Numbered from the stretch's first letter, positions 21,896 to 36,019 are shown. The stretch is 64,000 nt of DNA from Hydra vulgaris (GCF_038396675.1 NC_088926.1:13370001-13434000); one strand, 5' to 3'. The notes: generated from the letters alone by a model not told the origin. A program made the numbers and translations.

Positions 21896-24067
21896 ATGAT
21901 TCTAATTCTAGATATACTAGCTATACTTTTTATGTAAGTATTTTGTTTTCGCCTTGGTGTTAAATGTTAAGCGGCCTATTTATATTTAAATTACGTAAAT
22001 TTAGTTGAATATAAGATCAAAGAATAAATGGAGAAAACAGTTTACCTGCAAAACCTGGAAATTAACATACAACCTAAGGAATCTCAGTATACAATTTGTA
22101 ACTATGAATGAGTAAAAAAACTTAAAAAATCCAGTAGACTTAAAATATAACAGTAAAATAAAACATATGATGCTAATTATAATATATAAGTTAAGCACTT
22201 GATACCAAATATAGTATAGCCAAGTATAACTACATTTTATTAATAAAAAAAACATTCTAACAAGAATGACAAAACCAGTATTTTGATTTTAGAAGATACC
22301 CCTCTTTCTGACCAACACATTTTTCGTGAAACCACAAAAGGCATAAATTACATCCTACTGAGTCCCCAATGTCATTACCCAAGCAAGTGCTTTTTTGGCA
22401 CACAGCACAAGGCCAAATTTTTTGACGAGATTTGGCATCAATAGTTCATGGAGCACTTTCCATCCATCTGGGGTAAAATACCCTTGTAGCGATAAAAGAG
22501 CTCCTACAGCATTTTCATCAAGAATAGCAGATGATATATGATTGACTCTTTTTTCAATACAACTACCTTCAATGAGAATGCCAGAAAGAGCTTTATGGAC
22601 ATCATCTGGTTTAAAAAAACCAACCCAGCATCACTAAATGCAAAGTTTGTAATATATGGTTAGTAAAAAATGATTAATTAACAAGTAAATTATATTACTA
22701 ATGAAAAAATAAACATCTGCATCTTTTATACATACTAGCATGTCTTTTTGATGGATGTAATTTCAAAAAAGGTACTCTTCTTTCATGTAAATTAGGTTGT
22801 CGCTTTCTTGGCAAACCAATAGTGGTCAGAGTAGAACCTTTAGGTCGTCCACATCGAGAAACATGTTTCGGCATGCGAATCCTGTTCAGGTTAGACTCTA
22901 CAAGAAATTTATGGTTATTAAAGTGTTAAAATACTAAATTTGTTGATTTATTTGTATTTTAATAAGGAAATATTTTAAAGGGGAGAAACAGTTTAAACAT
23001 GCACCTGCATAGTTCTTCACAGATGTTAACTCTTCTTGTTGAGATAGCGTTTTTTCAGAAATAATAGCTTGCTTGAATAAAATGCTGTCGTTATCAATTG
23101 CATACTCTGTAGCTAATTGTGAAACATTTTTTTTAGTGCTTAAAATATTTTCTTCACTGACTATTAACGGTGCTACTGAAGTGTTTACACCATTAACTCC
23201 AGATACACATCCCAATGAATTTATTGGAGAATCTGTAATTATAGTTAATGCACTAGGTAATGTACTTTCTGGTTGTGATGAACAAATATCCTCATCAATA
23301 AGTTCATTAACTAACATGACCTTACCATCAGTCCAACCTTTTTTTATAGCTTGTAAAAGACTGAGACGTTGTTCAAAAGTTTGTCCAGTGGATTCAGAAA
23401 CAAGGGTAGCAAGAAATGAAGTTTCCTGTAGAGCAAGATTAAATTTCTCATGCTGAGAAAGTAGTTTTCTTTTTGGAGCTACATGAAACTCTACAGATCT
23501 CGACTCATCAGCCATTACAGGACTATTAAAAGCTCGTTGATGCTGACGATAGTACTTTAATGTCCACCGTTCAGCACACAAGTCAATATTGAATAAATTT
23601 ATTCTAAGGAACTGGCGAGCAGCAAAAATATGTCTACAAGGTAAGTGCATTGAATTTCTAAACATACATGAACAAAAATTCGAAGTCACTGTATGCAGAC
23701 CTTCAGTGGTGTTTACCATAAAGTATTCATTTTCTCTTTGTAACAAATTAATGTCTCCACACAAGCTCATTTGCTTTAAAACATGTTGAGCTGCATACAA
23801 TGTTAGAACTTTCTTATATGCTGCCTCAGCTGAGTTGGGATCGAACATGTCAACTATAATTGAATCTATAATTCAATCATACCCACAAATCAATTCAAAT
23901 CAAAAAGTTCATAAAAACTCCCAATAATGAAGAATTTTTAATGTGATTATAAATTAAAAAGAAACTATTTGACAACAATATCTCTTTATAGCAGCAGATT
24001 CACACTAAATCAAATACATTTTGAAGTAAGTTGTTTAAAAATTTCAAGGTTATGGTTTTAAATAATA

Positions 24068-24169
<102 letters not shown>

Positions 24170-24469
24170 CAAATTATGTTAATAACCCGGAGTAGTTTTG
24201 CCAACTATAATTTTCATAATATAAAATAATGAAATCCCAAAAAAACAAAGTTAAAAAAGTGTAATGGATTTCATAACTTTTTTCCAACTATATAAGCAAA
24301 TTGTAAAATAATGCTCTTTATAAAACATATTTTAAGTATAAAAAATAATAATTTACTTCAGATACTTCGTGATTATGTGTATTATTTAAGTCTTCCAAGA
24401 TTAATGTTTGTCCATCCTCTGATGCCTTAAAATGTAGGTAGAAAGGGCAATCTTTCTTATAAGTCCTAT

Positions 24470-26000
24470 AACAAACATGTATTAATTAGGTGCTTATTTC
24501 ATAAATTTAATAGGCAAAAATAAAGTATTTGTATTGGTAATAAAAATTACTATTTAATAAATTATATTTGTATTTCTAAATAAAAAAAAATTATTTATTA
24601 TAAAATAAATCCAGTAAACTACTGGTAACTCAAACCTTCAGGGAAGCTAAGAAATTAGTTCAAGTTTGCAAATGTTTTAGTTATCGGGACATTCCACAAT
24701 TCAAACTTTTACAGATAAGTGAAATAATTAAAGTTATCAAAAGTTTTTTTTTTTATTCAATTTGAAATGGTAAATAAAATAAAATCTTTATTGTAACTTC
24801 TTTAAATTGTAAAAATGGACATGTTAACAAACTGTTTGCTTTATAAGTTTCAGTTATACAACAGCAAAGTGTTTCAATGCTTTTATAACAGCAACTTAAA
24901 ATTGCAACATTGACCAGGTCTGACAGAGCAATAGAACTAGATATGAAGCATTTACCTTCGGTATTTTGATTCGATGTTTACTTTTATTTCAATTATTAGT
25001 ATTATTTATACAATTATAAATATCATGTTATTATTATTAATAATAAGTAGTTAATCAAAAGCAATCTGAAATTAACTACGCACTACTTAGCAAGCAAACT
25101 TGGATGCATTCATAAATAAAAAAAAGAAATAAAATGTGAATAAAAAATTAAAATAAAAAATAAATAAAAATATAAATAAAAACTAAATAGATCATAAAAT
25201 ATAAAATCTCCTTATGTCTCAGTTTTGAAGTAATATCTTTTTTGATTGATATTGAGGAAATCAAAAAAGTTTAATGAAAATTTAATTTAAATTTAAAGTA
25301 AAAAATTAAAATTTAAAGTAAAAAAAAAAAAAACCAAAAGAAAGAAAGAAAATGTTTAAAACTGGGGAAGTCTAACCTTTTATAGTTATTAATATTATTA
25401 TTTTTATTACAGCTCTTTTGTAACTTTGAGCTTTCAACTTTTTCTTTTTCAGCTTTCAAACAATTTTACTGTTACTTTAATTATAAACTAACACTGGAAT
25501 TAGTTTTGTTTATAATATTATTGTTATTAATGTTGTTGTTATTGTTATCATTATCGTGAATAAGAATTTTATAAGGTCTGTTTTTGGATATATTGCTTAC
25601 ATTACCATTATTATTATCCTTATTATATATTATTAGCATTATAAGGGGTTTAATTCATATAAGTTTATAACTATTTCTAACTTGAATGGAAGATCTTTAT
25701 TCAGAAATATAAATGATTCATTGATTGAAATAGAACAAACAGTTATAACAGTTACTGTGTTAGAATAATGATACAATCTTATAATAAAGCGAAATAAAAT
25801 ACTAACGAAGTTTGACGTTTTCCAAAGCCTTTATATTTAAATTTTTGCCCACCATGTATGCAGCAGTACTTTATATAATAGTATTTAATTTATGGAGCCT
25901 TGGGGTAACACGCAACTCTTAGGCATTTTTAAAAACTTGACTTGGTGTTTTGTTTATTTTAGAGCTGGGTTAAGTCATAAAAAAAAACTCAATATTTTCC
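24470..26000. other. MULE gene intron, nothing coding seen
   Basis: AT-rich, with short ATT/TTA and AAAT runs (about 25000-25190 and 25500-25640). No reading frame with protein-like composition was seen. Confidence 0.55.
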
Positions 26001-26360
26001 CCCTACAAAGATGGTAACACGTTTTGTGACGCGATCGCGACCCCAAGGATACTAGCTCTCTTTGGAATGCTTTTTCTAGCAGCATTTATTGTCTTTGCGT
26101 CTCTAATCCATAGTTGCACGAAATTAGTATCTTCATATTTTTTAATATTCGCTTTCAGATTTTCAAATGACAAAAAAACATCTTTGCAGGAAAAACCAGT
26201 TGACATTTTTCAATATAAAATTATATTTTTTCAATTCAAATCTAAAATCGGAATTTGTTTTCACACGTGACTTTTGCAACCAATGGACGCGCTTCCGGTA
26301 GTATAAGGATATTTTCTTATAGTACCGACTTTCGGTACTCTATCCACGGCGAATTTAAAT

Positions 26361-28168
26361 TACAAAGTTTTCTCTTGAGAAATTTAGTAAAAAATTTGTC
26401 TGGAATGAAAAGGAATAGTCAGGAATGCATGAAAAGTTGTATGAAGAGATATCGTTCTGCTAAAGCAGTATCGCATATCTGCAATACAGTTACAGTACTT
26501 TTTTGTACTAAAAAAGTTACTAAAACTTTATCATAAAAATATTTATTACTACTTTTAAATTTATTTAGTTTTATGAAGTCCTAAATTAATATAGTTCAAA
26601 TATATTATAAATCCTATCATTTCATACCTTGCTTATTTTATTATGTTGATTATTATTTTATTGACATTTCTGTTATGCTATTACCTTTTTTTTGTACTGT
26701 TTTAGAAAATTTAGAAGAATAAATTAAAATTTCGACCCAACACTGACATTTTATTGTTGCTAAACGTTAAATTTTGGTTATAAGGATTGCAGTTCTTCTA
26801 TCTGTTTTTTGCTCTTTATTCAATAAGTATTTCATTTAGATTAAATATGATTATAATTTGATATTTTATTATGAGATAAATGTTTTTATATATGAATATA
26901 TATATATGAATCTTTTTAGATTTTTTCATGTTATTTTTAAATTTTTTGTTCGCGCAATTCAAGTTATATATGTTTATAGTTTGCATATATGTTTATATTA
27001 TGCTCAAAGTTGAAAAGATTTTGATAAATATATGTATGTGGTAATATGTGTTATGTAATTGTTTTATAAATGTGTCATTAAAGTAGTATAAAATGTATCT
27101 ATTGTGTATATAAATATTATATGAGGTGTTTATATATTTTGTATAAAGTTAAATAAATGTATTGTGTTTTATAGTTATTGTATATGTTTATATTATGTTG
27201 TTTCCATGTTTTCAAAGTGTGTGACTTGGCAAACGTGTTGAGCAAGATTTTGCATAAAGTTGTTATTTATGTTACTAATGTTGTTACATTTGGCTTACCT
27301 TTATGTTGGTGTTTATTGTTAAAAATTATAAGTGGTTTTATTATTGAAACTCACTGCTTTTAATCATTCACTAAAAGCCACTCAAGAAAAATCATTTTGC
27401 CATATATATATTTTGTTTATATCTCAATTTGAATATTTAGAACCATGAAGTACCAACATGATTTGTTTTCTAAAAGATAACATGAAATAACAATATTTAA
27501 CAACTACTACTTACTTATCATGACATCTTATCTCTATCAGATATATTGATTTTCAATTTATATATGATGTGTTTCTTTGTATTTACTTATCCATTACATT
27601 TTTTCATTTCAGATTCATCATATGATGGATTTATGCGATATAAAAAAAATGTGTGTAAATTTTTATGAATTTTTTCTAGGCTTTTTTAAATGTGTTTCTT
27701 ATTAACATGGTTTTACAAGCAAGGTCTGCAAGCAAATTTGAGCTGAAAATTTTTTTAGCTTTTAAGGAGAATTGACGTTACTCTTTGTTTAATTTAATTT
27801 GTTTAAATATAGTAGTTCTAACAAATAAATGTTTGTTTGTTCTTGGTTTTTTACTTATCTGTTTTCAGATTCTTATAAACTAGGCAACTCAGCTAAGCAA
27901 GTTTATTTTTTATTTTTTAGTGCTATTGGAAAGAGCTAAAAGTTATTTTTTAGAGTGATTGAAAAGAACTGAAGTGTTTTTTAGTTACTTCACACGGTGT
28001 AACTGATACTGGTTTGAGTAAGTTTACTATTTTGTTTTATTTTATATTGGATTTATTTGATATTTAATATATATTATATTAGATATATATTTTGTGTATT
28101 TAACATGGAAAACTGACTGTAATTTGTTGACACGAAAGTTTATAAACTTAAATCCGCCTATATTTCAG
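26361..28168. other. interior of the CCCAGTCGGCA element, no gene recognised
   Basis: AT-rich DNA between the MULE right target duplication and the TA-seeded repeat at 28170. A 61-codon frame at 27178-27363 is hydrophobic and without motif; it was not accepted as a gene. Confidence 0.5.
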
Positions 28169-28170
28169 TA

Positions 28171-28263
<93 letters not shown>

Positions 28264-28288
28264 ACTTATATCTGCCTATATTTCAGTA

Positions 28289-28346
<58 letters not shown>

Positions 28347-28378
28347 CATATAAACTTAAATCTGCCTATATTTCAGTA

Positions 28379-28455
<77 letters not shown>
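28141..28455. repeat. three-fold compound repeat, 38-bp unit plus expanded (TA)n
   Basis: A ~38-bp unit (TAAACTTA then TCTGCCTATATTTCAG) occurs at about 28141, 28259 and 28350. Each copy is followed by its own long (TA)n tract. The three TA tracts differ in length. Confidence 0.92.
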
Positions 28456-28461
<6 letters not shown>

Positions 28462-29640
28462 TACTTGAGAGTAAAATATACTGACTGACATTGCTTCAAT
28501 TTTTTATACAAGATTGTGCATTTATTATTTTTGTTCATTAAGGTAAAAATAATTTTGTGCATTGTAGATTCTTTGTTAAATTAAAAATAATTGATGTAAA
28601 TAAATATTGTTTAATGTTTTTGATAAACGACTTATGTATATAAACATATAAAAAGATATGGATTTCAATAAATCTTAAGTTTAAATAAAGTCTTTGATTA
28701 GAAAAGATCACTATTTGTAAGATTCTTTTACGTTCATTTATTCAATTGTAACAATTGTAAGATTACTGGTAATATGTTTAATGATAACAGTGAAATTGAA
28801 ATAGATAGTATTAGGCTCAACGAAGTTATTAATGTAAAATGCTAATAGGCAACTTGAAAATAGTTGTCAAATGAAAAAAATAGAGCTAGGCAGGATGAAA
28901 TTAATCGTTGTTGAAATGTAAGAAATGCAACTCGGCGTGCAGAAAACTTACTTGACAGAATTCAGTGTCAAGCAGTGTTAATGTCTGTTAATTTGATTTT
29001 ACTTTAAACACTTCAGAACAAAGCAAAGTATGAGTTTAACTATTTATAGTAACAATTAACACTTTTAAATCTAAATAATTTTATTTTATTTTTATAATTT
29101 CATAATTATGTTCTTTTTTTCATTTTTTTCTTTTAGTTTTTCTTTTCTTTTGATTAGTTAGCTAACTGTTGAAACATGGTTTTAATTTTGTAAATTTAGT
29201 ATGGTGTGAAATTTACTCTATTAATCAGCTTTTTTAAGAAATGCTGGAAATTAGCTTTTAATCAAAATAAAAATAATTTTGTTTACTGGTAACATAATAA
29301 AACCAGTTACTAGTATTTATTCCATGCTTTTTTACATTTGTTAACATGCTGCTTTGGAAACACTTTCTTTCTCTCTCTCTCTCTCTTTTAGATGAGAGGG
29401 AAATTTAATACAACTTATGTAATTACTGAGCTCTTACGTATTTCTTAATACCACAAATGATAACTTTAATTGTCCCTTGATTGTTCAAATATTGTTATAA
29501 ATAAAATCTTTTTAGTCCAAGTATTTAAGTTAATAAAATATCTTATTAAGTTGTGGTGTTATTTGCCAGCGTTACTATAGTAACAATGTATACATTGTGT
29601 TGTCTAACCTTTTTATAATCTTAATTAATTATTCTGTAGA

Positions 29641-29919
29641 CAGAATATATGAACCTGTCATTTCGAAAAGGACATAAGTCCAAAACTTTTAGCAGTTAGT
29701 TTATAAGTTTGAATTAAAAATTTCTGTATGATTTATGTTTTTTTTATAAAAAATAAAAAATACATAAGTTATATACGTTCTTTATTTATCTACTTCTATG
29801 TTTAATTTCTTTAGCAACCTAGACATTATTTTAATAAAAATCATATTTTTGTTAATTTTGAAAAGTTTTAGTAAATGGACTTGTGCCCCTTTCGAAATGA
29901 CAGGTTCATATATTTTCTG
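29641..29919. mobile_element. ~280-bp MITE
   Basis: The inverted ends share TATATGAACCTGTCATTTCG, then GG-CATAAGTCC / GGGCACAAGTCC and AAAACTTTT. The left arm is at 29641-29692 and the right at 29866-29919, with small indels. No coding sequence. The target duplication is not clear. Confidence 0.78.
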
Positions 29920-30299
29920 TTATTATTATCCTAATTCTACTAACAATAAAATGCAAATAGTACTTTTGTATTTAAAAATTGTAATTTTTTTTTTCATGTC
30001 TTTTTTTAGGTATTTGCAGGCTTTACTTGACTTTCCTTTTCTGATACTTGTGTTGTGACAGATTTTAAAAAGAACTCAACTGATGTTAATGCGGTCTTTA
30101 TGTCGTTACCTATAACCAATGACGTTGCTGATACGGGGTCAAAGTTAAAATATTTATAGATAAATTTGTATTTAATATTTTAGATAATATATCAAGTTAT
30201 TAATGTGTTTTTATTGTTATTAATGGTTTAATAACTCATAACCCATATTACCGGTTGCTTACTGCTAGTCATTATCATTATGTTATGAATTCATATTAG

Positions 30300-30719
30300 T
30301 TAATAAAATTGTATTGAATATTCTCTGGTTATCGTGTTTTATACGTGTTTAAATGCGAGTTTGATACTCAGTAGGCGTCGTATTGTATATCTGTCTTTAT
30401 ACGCATCTGATGTCTATTGCGCGTTTGTCACGATAATGCGCGTTTGTCACGATAAAATGGCTAACATATATTCGTAAATAATGCGTATTCTGGAAAGTTT
30501 TAAATGCGCGTGTAATACCAGGAAAATATCGTATTGAATATTCTCTGGTTATCGTGTTTTATACGTGTTTACAAGAGTTTCAAATGCGAGTCTTTATACG
30601 CATCTAATGCGTATTTCTAATGCGTGTTCGACACGATAAAATGGCTAACATACATACCACATCGATACGTATTTAAACGAGTTTCTAATGCGCATTTACA
30701 ACTAAATTTGCCGACTGGG
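30300..30719. repeat. subterminal direct duplication in CCCAGTCGGCA element
   Basis: The block ATATTCTCTGGTTATCGTG plus TTTTATACGTGTTT occurs twice (about 30318 and 30537). CACGATAAAATGGCTAACAT also occurs twice (about 30449 and 30634), with many ATGCG/ACGCAT motifs. Local CpG and TACG content is higher than in the surroundings. The array could be subterminal transposase-binding sites. Confidence 0.75.
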
Positions 30720-30831
30720 TACTTCAATAATACACGCGTATCGCAAATTGAGATTTAATACACGAGTTGGCGACATAAGTTAATAGCGAAAGTTAACAAC
30801 TGGCAGATTTTTTCAGCAAAACAAGATTTTT

Positions 30832-30978
30832 TGTGAAAATTCTCAAAATTTTTGTGAAAATTCTCAAAATATTTTGAGAAAATTCTCAAAATATTTTGAG
30901 AAAATTCTCAAAATATTTTGAGAAAATTCTCAAAATATTTTGAGAAAATTCTCAAAATATTTTGAGAAAATTCTCAAA
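30832..30978. repeat. palindromic 22-bp minisatellite
   Basis: About six tandem copies of a 22-bp unit made of the palindrome CTCAAAATATTTTGAG plus AAAATT. It lies in the right arm of the outer hAT element. The design resembles the unrelated 21-bp palindromic array at 984-1196. Confidence 0.92.
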
Positions 30979-31145
30979 AGTTACTGTTTTTCTAAATTAG
31001 ATAAAGGATTTAAATCTTAAAGTTTTTCGGTTTTTCGTATGTTTTTCAACCGAATTTATAAAAAGTACCGAAACCGAAATTTCGGTATCGGTTCAAATTA
31101 TTCTGGCCGAAACTGACACCGAAACAGAATTTCGGTCGATCACTA

Positions 31146-31779
31146 CTACAGAACACTTGTTGAAGATTATGGATTAATTATTTTTTTGGAAATTTATTTT
31201 ATTTTAAAACATATAGGTGGTTTTTTTTTTGCAGTATAAGGATTGTTAAAACAATTCATTACAGCTTTCTTAATATATCTTGGAACATATCGAAATTGTA
31301 AAATTAAGTAGTGAAAAGTCAAAAACTTTATTTCAAAACTGCTTTCTATTTCAAAATAGTATGCAAATAATAAAAAAGTAATTTGTTGAAAAACTTGAAT
31401 ACTCATTCCATTACACTATTTCAAAATTGCGAGCAAAATATTTGCAGCAAAATTTGAATTTTTATTACTTTATTTTAAAATCGAAAGCTGTTATCCTGCA
31501 GTAACACGCCATTTCGGACTGAGAGAGTAAGTTTTTAAAAAAACTTAATTTTGATCATGAGGTGTTTTGATTTAAATTCTTCGAAAAAAGTTTTTCGAGT
31601 TATATAAAAATATTACAAAGGCTTTTTCACATAGTAACATTTTTCACTATTCCGACACAATCTTTGTGCTAACACAATTTTTTTAACAAATGCATTAATT
31701 TTTAATTAACGAATTCAAACTATTCTGATATTCTTATGGTATGAAAGATTGTTAGCATAGCGAAAAATGTGCGCATGTA
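31146..31779. other. right flank of the nested stack, nothing recognised
   Basis: AT-rich sequence starting with the outer hAT target duplication (31146-31153). No coding or repeat structure was recognised. Confidence 0.5.
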
Positions 31780-32560
31780 AACCGAATTTTGCTCAGCCAT
31801 TACTGACGATAATGAAGTCAACGAAGGCACCAAATTTTCTTCAGATGTTACGGAAGAAGATGAAAAAAATAAAAATTTTTCAGTGAAAGAGGAAAAAAAC
31901 CATTATTGCAAATCTGCGATAACGCCGAAAACTTTAAAAGAAAACTATTAAAAGAAACGTGTTGCTGATGGATCCTACTTACTTTGGGAAAGACTTTAGC
32001 AGTAGGTGGAGCAGCTATAAATGATATTACACTTTCTAAAACATTGGTTCGTAGAGCAAAATCAGCTAACAGAATTGAAGAAGCTAAATTAATTTAAGAA
32101 ACTTGAATTCCACCTGAATTTTTATTTCTGGATAGACATTGGAAAGACTTTCAAGTTAGCTACTGTAAAAAAAGAAGAGTGACTTGTTGTATATGCGGGG
32201 CCTAAACTGCTGGGTACTCCTAAAATTCCTGGCGGATCTGATTCAACGCATTGTTGTTCAGAGATGAACCCAGTTAATAAATGGCAATTAAAAGCATCTG
32301 TTGTTGCACTTATCTATAATATAACAACTGCAAACAGTGGAGCGTATAATGAATCTTCAATTCTAATGGAATAGCAAATTTGTCTCTACTCCGACTTTAA
32401 TGTAGATTAAAAGCTCTGGAGTATTTAACCATATTCCTGAGCTCTTTATAAAAGCAACATCTAATGCTATTTGTGATCCGAACAAAATACCAAGAGTTCA
32501 GTTGTTTGAAAGGTTCAAGGAAGAGTGTAAGAATGGCCTCATGATAAAAATAGTTTTTAT
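31780..32560 (+). pseudogene. relic of a multicopy invertebrate transposon-type gene
   Basis: Broken plus-strand frames read SKTLVRRAKSANRI, PPEFLFLDRHWKDFQ, GPKLLGTPKIPGGSDS, VVALIYNITTANSGAYN and FIKATSNAICDPNKIP, with many stops and frameshifts. From memory this order (hydrophilic N-part, LLGVPK-like block, then CFDTTASNTG-like block) belongs to a gene family present in many copies in cnidarian and arthropod genomes and thought to derive from a transposon. No family name is assigned. No intact frame and no TIRs were seen. Confidence 0.55.
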
Positions 32561-33742
32561 TTCAACAAGCACTTGAAGTAAAGAAAGGGCAATGGAATGC
32601 TTGAAGAGCAAAACATTTCCTCTTGAGTACTATCAATAACTAGTGGAGCTTATTCTACTTTTTTTTGCATGCCGGTTCTGATCATCATGCAAGGTAGTGT
32701 CAAAGTTTATTATACAAAAATATTCCCTTTCGTTTTTCTCGTATTTTTGAACTTAATAATGAGGAAGCAAAAAAGGTTGAGAGGGTGGCCGAGTAAATTT
32801 TTCTTTTTTACTGAAAGTACTTTTAATCTGCTATTACTGCTGCTCCATTTAATGACATGAATTTCTTTTATTTAACGAGGAAATTTAAATCAATTGAACT
32901 TAAAAGAGCAGAAGAAACAAGTCTTTTAAACGACACCTGGGATACTTATCTGAGGAGCTTTTAGTCTTTTCCTTGTTTGACAACTCTGTGAGTTATGCAG
33001 AAAAGACTATGATGGGTCAGAAACTTATAAACTTACCAAGATCTAAAGTATAAACTGCTTATGAACCACAACATTTGCGCAACCCGTTACTCTAAATTTC
33101 AAATTTTGCGAGAGATCTATAAGTCGTCCAAAAATCGAAATTTTTTATGTTTAGCGTCTTTAGATCAAATGTTATCACTGGTAAAAACCCCAATTAAAAT
33201 TTCAAAATAAAGTTTAAAATAGACCAACCTAATGTACACGTCATTTCAGAAACACCATAAGTAAAAAAAAGCAATTTTTGGGAAATAAAAAAAAACATTT
33301 TAATTGTTTATGCAAAGCATAAGTGATTTTCAAAAAATTATGAAATCATGAAAGTAAAAGGTAGTTCAAGCCTCTGCTTTGCGGTTGTTTAAGAAAAAAC
33401 AGGAGATTTTTCGACTTATCTTTATTTTTCATAGATGATATTATAATCTCATTATATGAATCCTTAACAAGTAGTAGAAGTAGTGCCTACTTGTGTGTTT
33501 TCCTCGGAACTCTTGGCAGCCATTAAAGCCAAGGTAATGGCGAGAAAGAGTCTTTCAGCATATTTTTATAAGAAAGTATAGAAAATTTGTATACACATAT
33601 GTTATAAATACGTCATTTAAAATTACGCCAATGTAAAAACTCCATTTGCATAGCGTAACGTACAAACATCTTTAAGAGACTGTCCATAAATTACGTCAAC
33701 AAAATAGGGGGTTTTTAATTTTTTTAACATTTGTTGACAGGA
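32561..33742. other. diverged sequence between relic gene and small hAT
   Basis: Possibly the diverged 3' part of the relic gene up to about 32690. At 33677-33700 CTGTCCATAAATTACGTCA matches the end type of the MITE at 50943-51115, suggesting that the hAT 33743-35010 landed in such a MITE. Confidence 0.4.
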
Positions 33743-35010
33743 CAGTGTTGTTTCCGTTAATAGATATATTTCCGTTTCAATTTCAATTCCGTTATTGGCG
33801 ATGTATTTCAATTCTGTTTCTATTATCGTTTTGCAATGTATTTTCGTTTCAATTTCAATTTCAATTAAGCAAGTATTTCAATTTCAATTTTGTTTTACAA
33901 GTATTTCCATTTTATATCAGTTATTGAATTTTTTGTATTCATTTTATGTGGAATAATGAAACAAATCTCAAAGTCAATGCAACAGATTGAAAACTGAAAA
34001 GATTTTAAAATTGTAAATGTGTTTCTCAAATCCACATTGCTTATCTAATCATCAATCAAGAGAAAAATATCTAAAAGACTAAAACGACTGAAACAACATC
34101 AAACAAAAATACTATATAATATAGTACTATGGTAGATGTAATGTCACTACTGTGCTACGAGAAGAGTATAATGGGCAATCGTTGGTTACGATAACAATTC
34201 CTTATGACACCAAACAAAATTTAAGTATTGCAGTAAGATTTCAAATGAACTTTCGCATTCGTTGAATTTCTACCGGAAAAAATACGACCGCATACAGTTC
34301 CACCTACTGTAACAACTTTGCATTCGGAAGTATTAGAAATAATATCTTGCTTAAAATAATCCCATACAGCAGATTCCTGCTTTCGACCAGCTGCATATAT
34401 TGTCTGACTTGATGCCACATTGTAATTTATTAATTATAATGTTATTAATAATTATTGTTATTAATTGGTTTACTGCTCGAAATTTGGAAACCATCTAATT
34501 TTTGTTTGTAGAATATATTTGCTTCTGATCGAAGTCAAACCAATATAAATCATTTGTGGTTATTATAGAATTAAACGTTTACTTGAGATACGAATAAAAA
34601 CTTAAAAAATTACACAATGATTATACGCATAGAAAATGATGACGTAGGCTACTAGACAACGAAACCACAAAATAGGGAATACTATTGAATAATAATTTTT
34701 CAATGGACTAAAAATAAAAAGCGTTAAGTGACAAAATTTAGTTATTGAGAAAATATGAATATTTTAAGTGTAGGTGCTTTTTAGAAGGTTAAGATTTAAC
34801 TTGATATTAAATGAATATATTTCCGTTATTTACAATTCTATTAATGTTCTGAAGAATTTCCGTTAACGATCCGTTTCCGTTACCACTATTTCCGTTTCCG
34901 TTTTATTACCGTTTTAGCATGTATTTCTGTTTCAATTACCGTTTTCGTTAACGGATTTGATCTACTTCAGTTAACGGACATTTCCGTTTCCGTTAACTAA
35001 AACAACACTG
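33743..35010 (-). mobile_element. 1.27-kb hAT element with BED-finger remnant
   Basis: Ends CAGTGTTGTTTCCGTTAA (left) and its inverse TTAACTAAAACAACACTG (right) are canonical hAT-type. The flanks are TGACAGGA (33735-33742) and TGACAGAA (35011-35018), an 8-bp target duplication with one mismatch. Subterminal CCGTTAACGG-like and TTCCGTTT motifs are repeated many times at both ends. The interior keeps only a BED zinc-finger frame. Confidence 0.85.
34221..34418 (-). pseudogene. hAT transposase N-terminus (BED zinc finger)
   Basis: A 65-codon frame with SAVWDYFKQD, CKVV, CGRIFSGRNSTNAKVHLKSYC. The aromatic W-x-[YF]-F start and the spacing C...C...H...C fit a BED finger; the first Cys pair is incomplete (SEC-K-VV, VCG). 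The RNase H-like catalytic domain and dimerisation region are absent. Confidence 0.65.
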
Positions 35011-35704
35011 TGACAGAAGAGATGGAGGGAGGGGGGAGGTCAAGATAAGTTGACGTCAACAATGTTACTTATGTAAATAAATTTAGTTACTTAAAAAAGA
35101 AAGTTTGGCAGCGTTTACAGTCCTGTGTTACATACTCGCTAAACCTTCAGTATTTTAATAAATCTATTTATATATATAATACTATAATATATTTATAATC
35201 CTACTTTTTAAAAACCATATTGTGCTTTAAAAAGATCCGACACGCACATAACTAAATAAGCACACACAAGATGTTTACTTGTAACACTATTATTGCTTCA
35301 AAGTTATTGTTGGTTAGTCTGCCATGCAAACAAAAAAGATTTAGGTAAGTAAATAATTTAAACAATATAATGTAAACCGTTCATTGACTACTATAATTAC
35401 ACGGCCTGATTTGTTGCATTTTCCGTATAAAATTAAGAGGCCAGTTTTTTTACGGCTAACGTTTAAAAGCTTGAGTTCTTATGTTTGCATTGTGAATGTT
35501 TTATTTATATTTTTTTAAAATTGGAACAAATGACTCGGATTTTTTTAGTGTAGTTACATTATGCTATACTGGATTTTTCGCTAACTGATTGCCTGCTTCA
35601 GTTTATTCCAGTAAAACAGAATACTGCAATAGGCTTTCAGATATATATAAACATTAGTTGAGTTTGCGGGTGGTATATGGAATAATCGTGTATAATTTAT
35701 AATA

Positions 35705-35778
35705 TAAGAAAACTTTAAAGTTTTAAGTCTTTTTTGCTATAAATATTTATAGCAAAAAAGACTTGAAACTTTATACAA
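35705..35778. repeat. hairpin, arms ~32 bp
   Basis: AAACTTTAAAGTTTTAAGTC then TTTTTTGCTATAAATA is inverted immediately as TATTTATAGCAAAAAA then GACTTGAAACTTT. The loop is nearly absent. Confidence 0.85.
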
Positions 35779-35922
35779 GAATATATATACAAGATTGAAA
35801 AAAATTGAAATATGTATTATGCAAAGGTGTGGTTTTCAATGTCATTTTTGACCCTCGAAAAAGACACTGAGGACAGCGGAAAAGGTGTGCATACTAATTT
35901 TTTTTAGCATCATATTTATTAT

Positions 35923-35923
35923 C

Positions 35924-36016
<93 letters not shown>

Positions 36017-36019
36017 TTA
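35923..36019. repeat. (TA)n microsatellite
   Basis: About 95 bp of TA with one phase shift (TATATAATATAT). It is followed by ATT trinucleotide runs at 36073-36112. Confidence 0.95.

Noticed and set aside
22001..22255. 84-codon minus frame just left of the PHD exon
   Set aside because: Hydrophobic AT-rich frame with no motif; the PHD exon has its own stop before it.
26255..26536. 93-codon frame
   Set aside because: It crosses the outer boundary of the Mutator-like TIR and the target duplication, so it cannot be a conserved gene.
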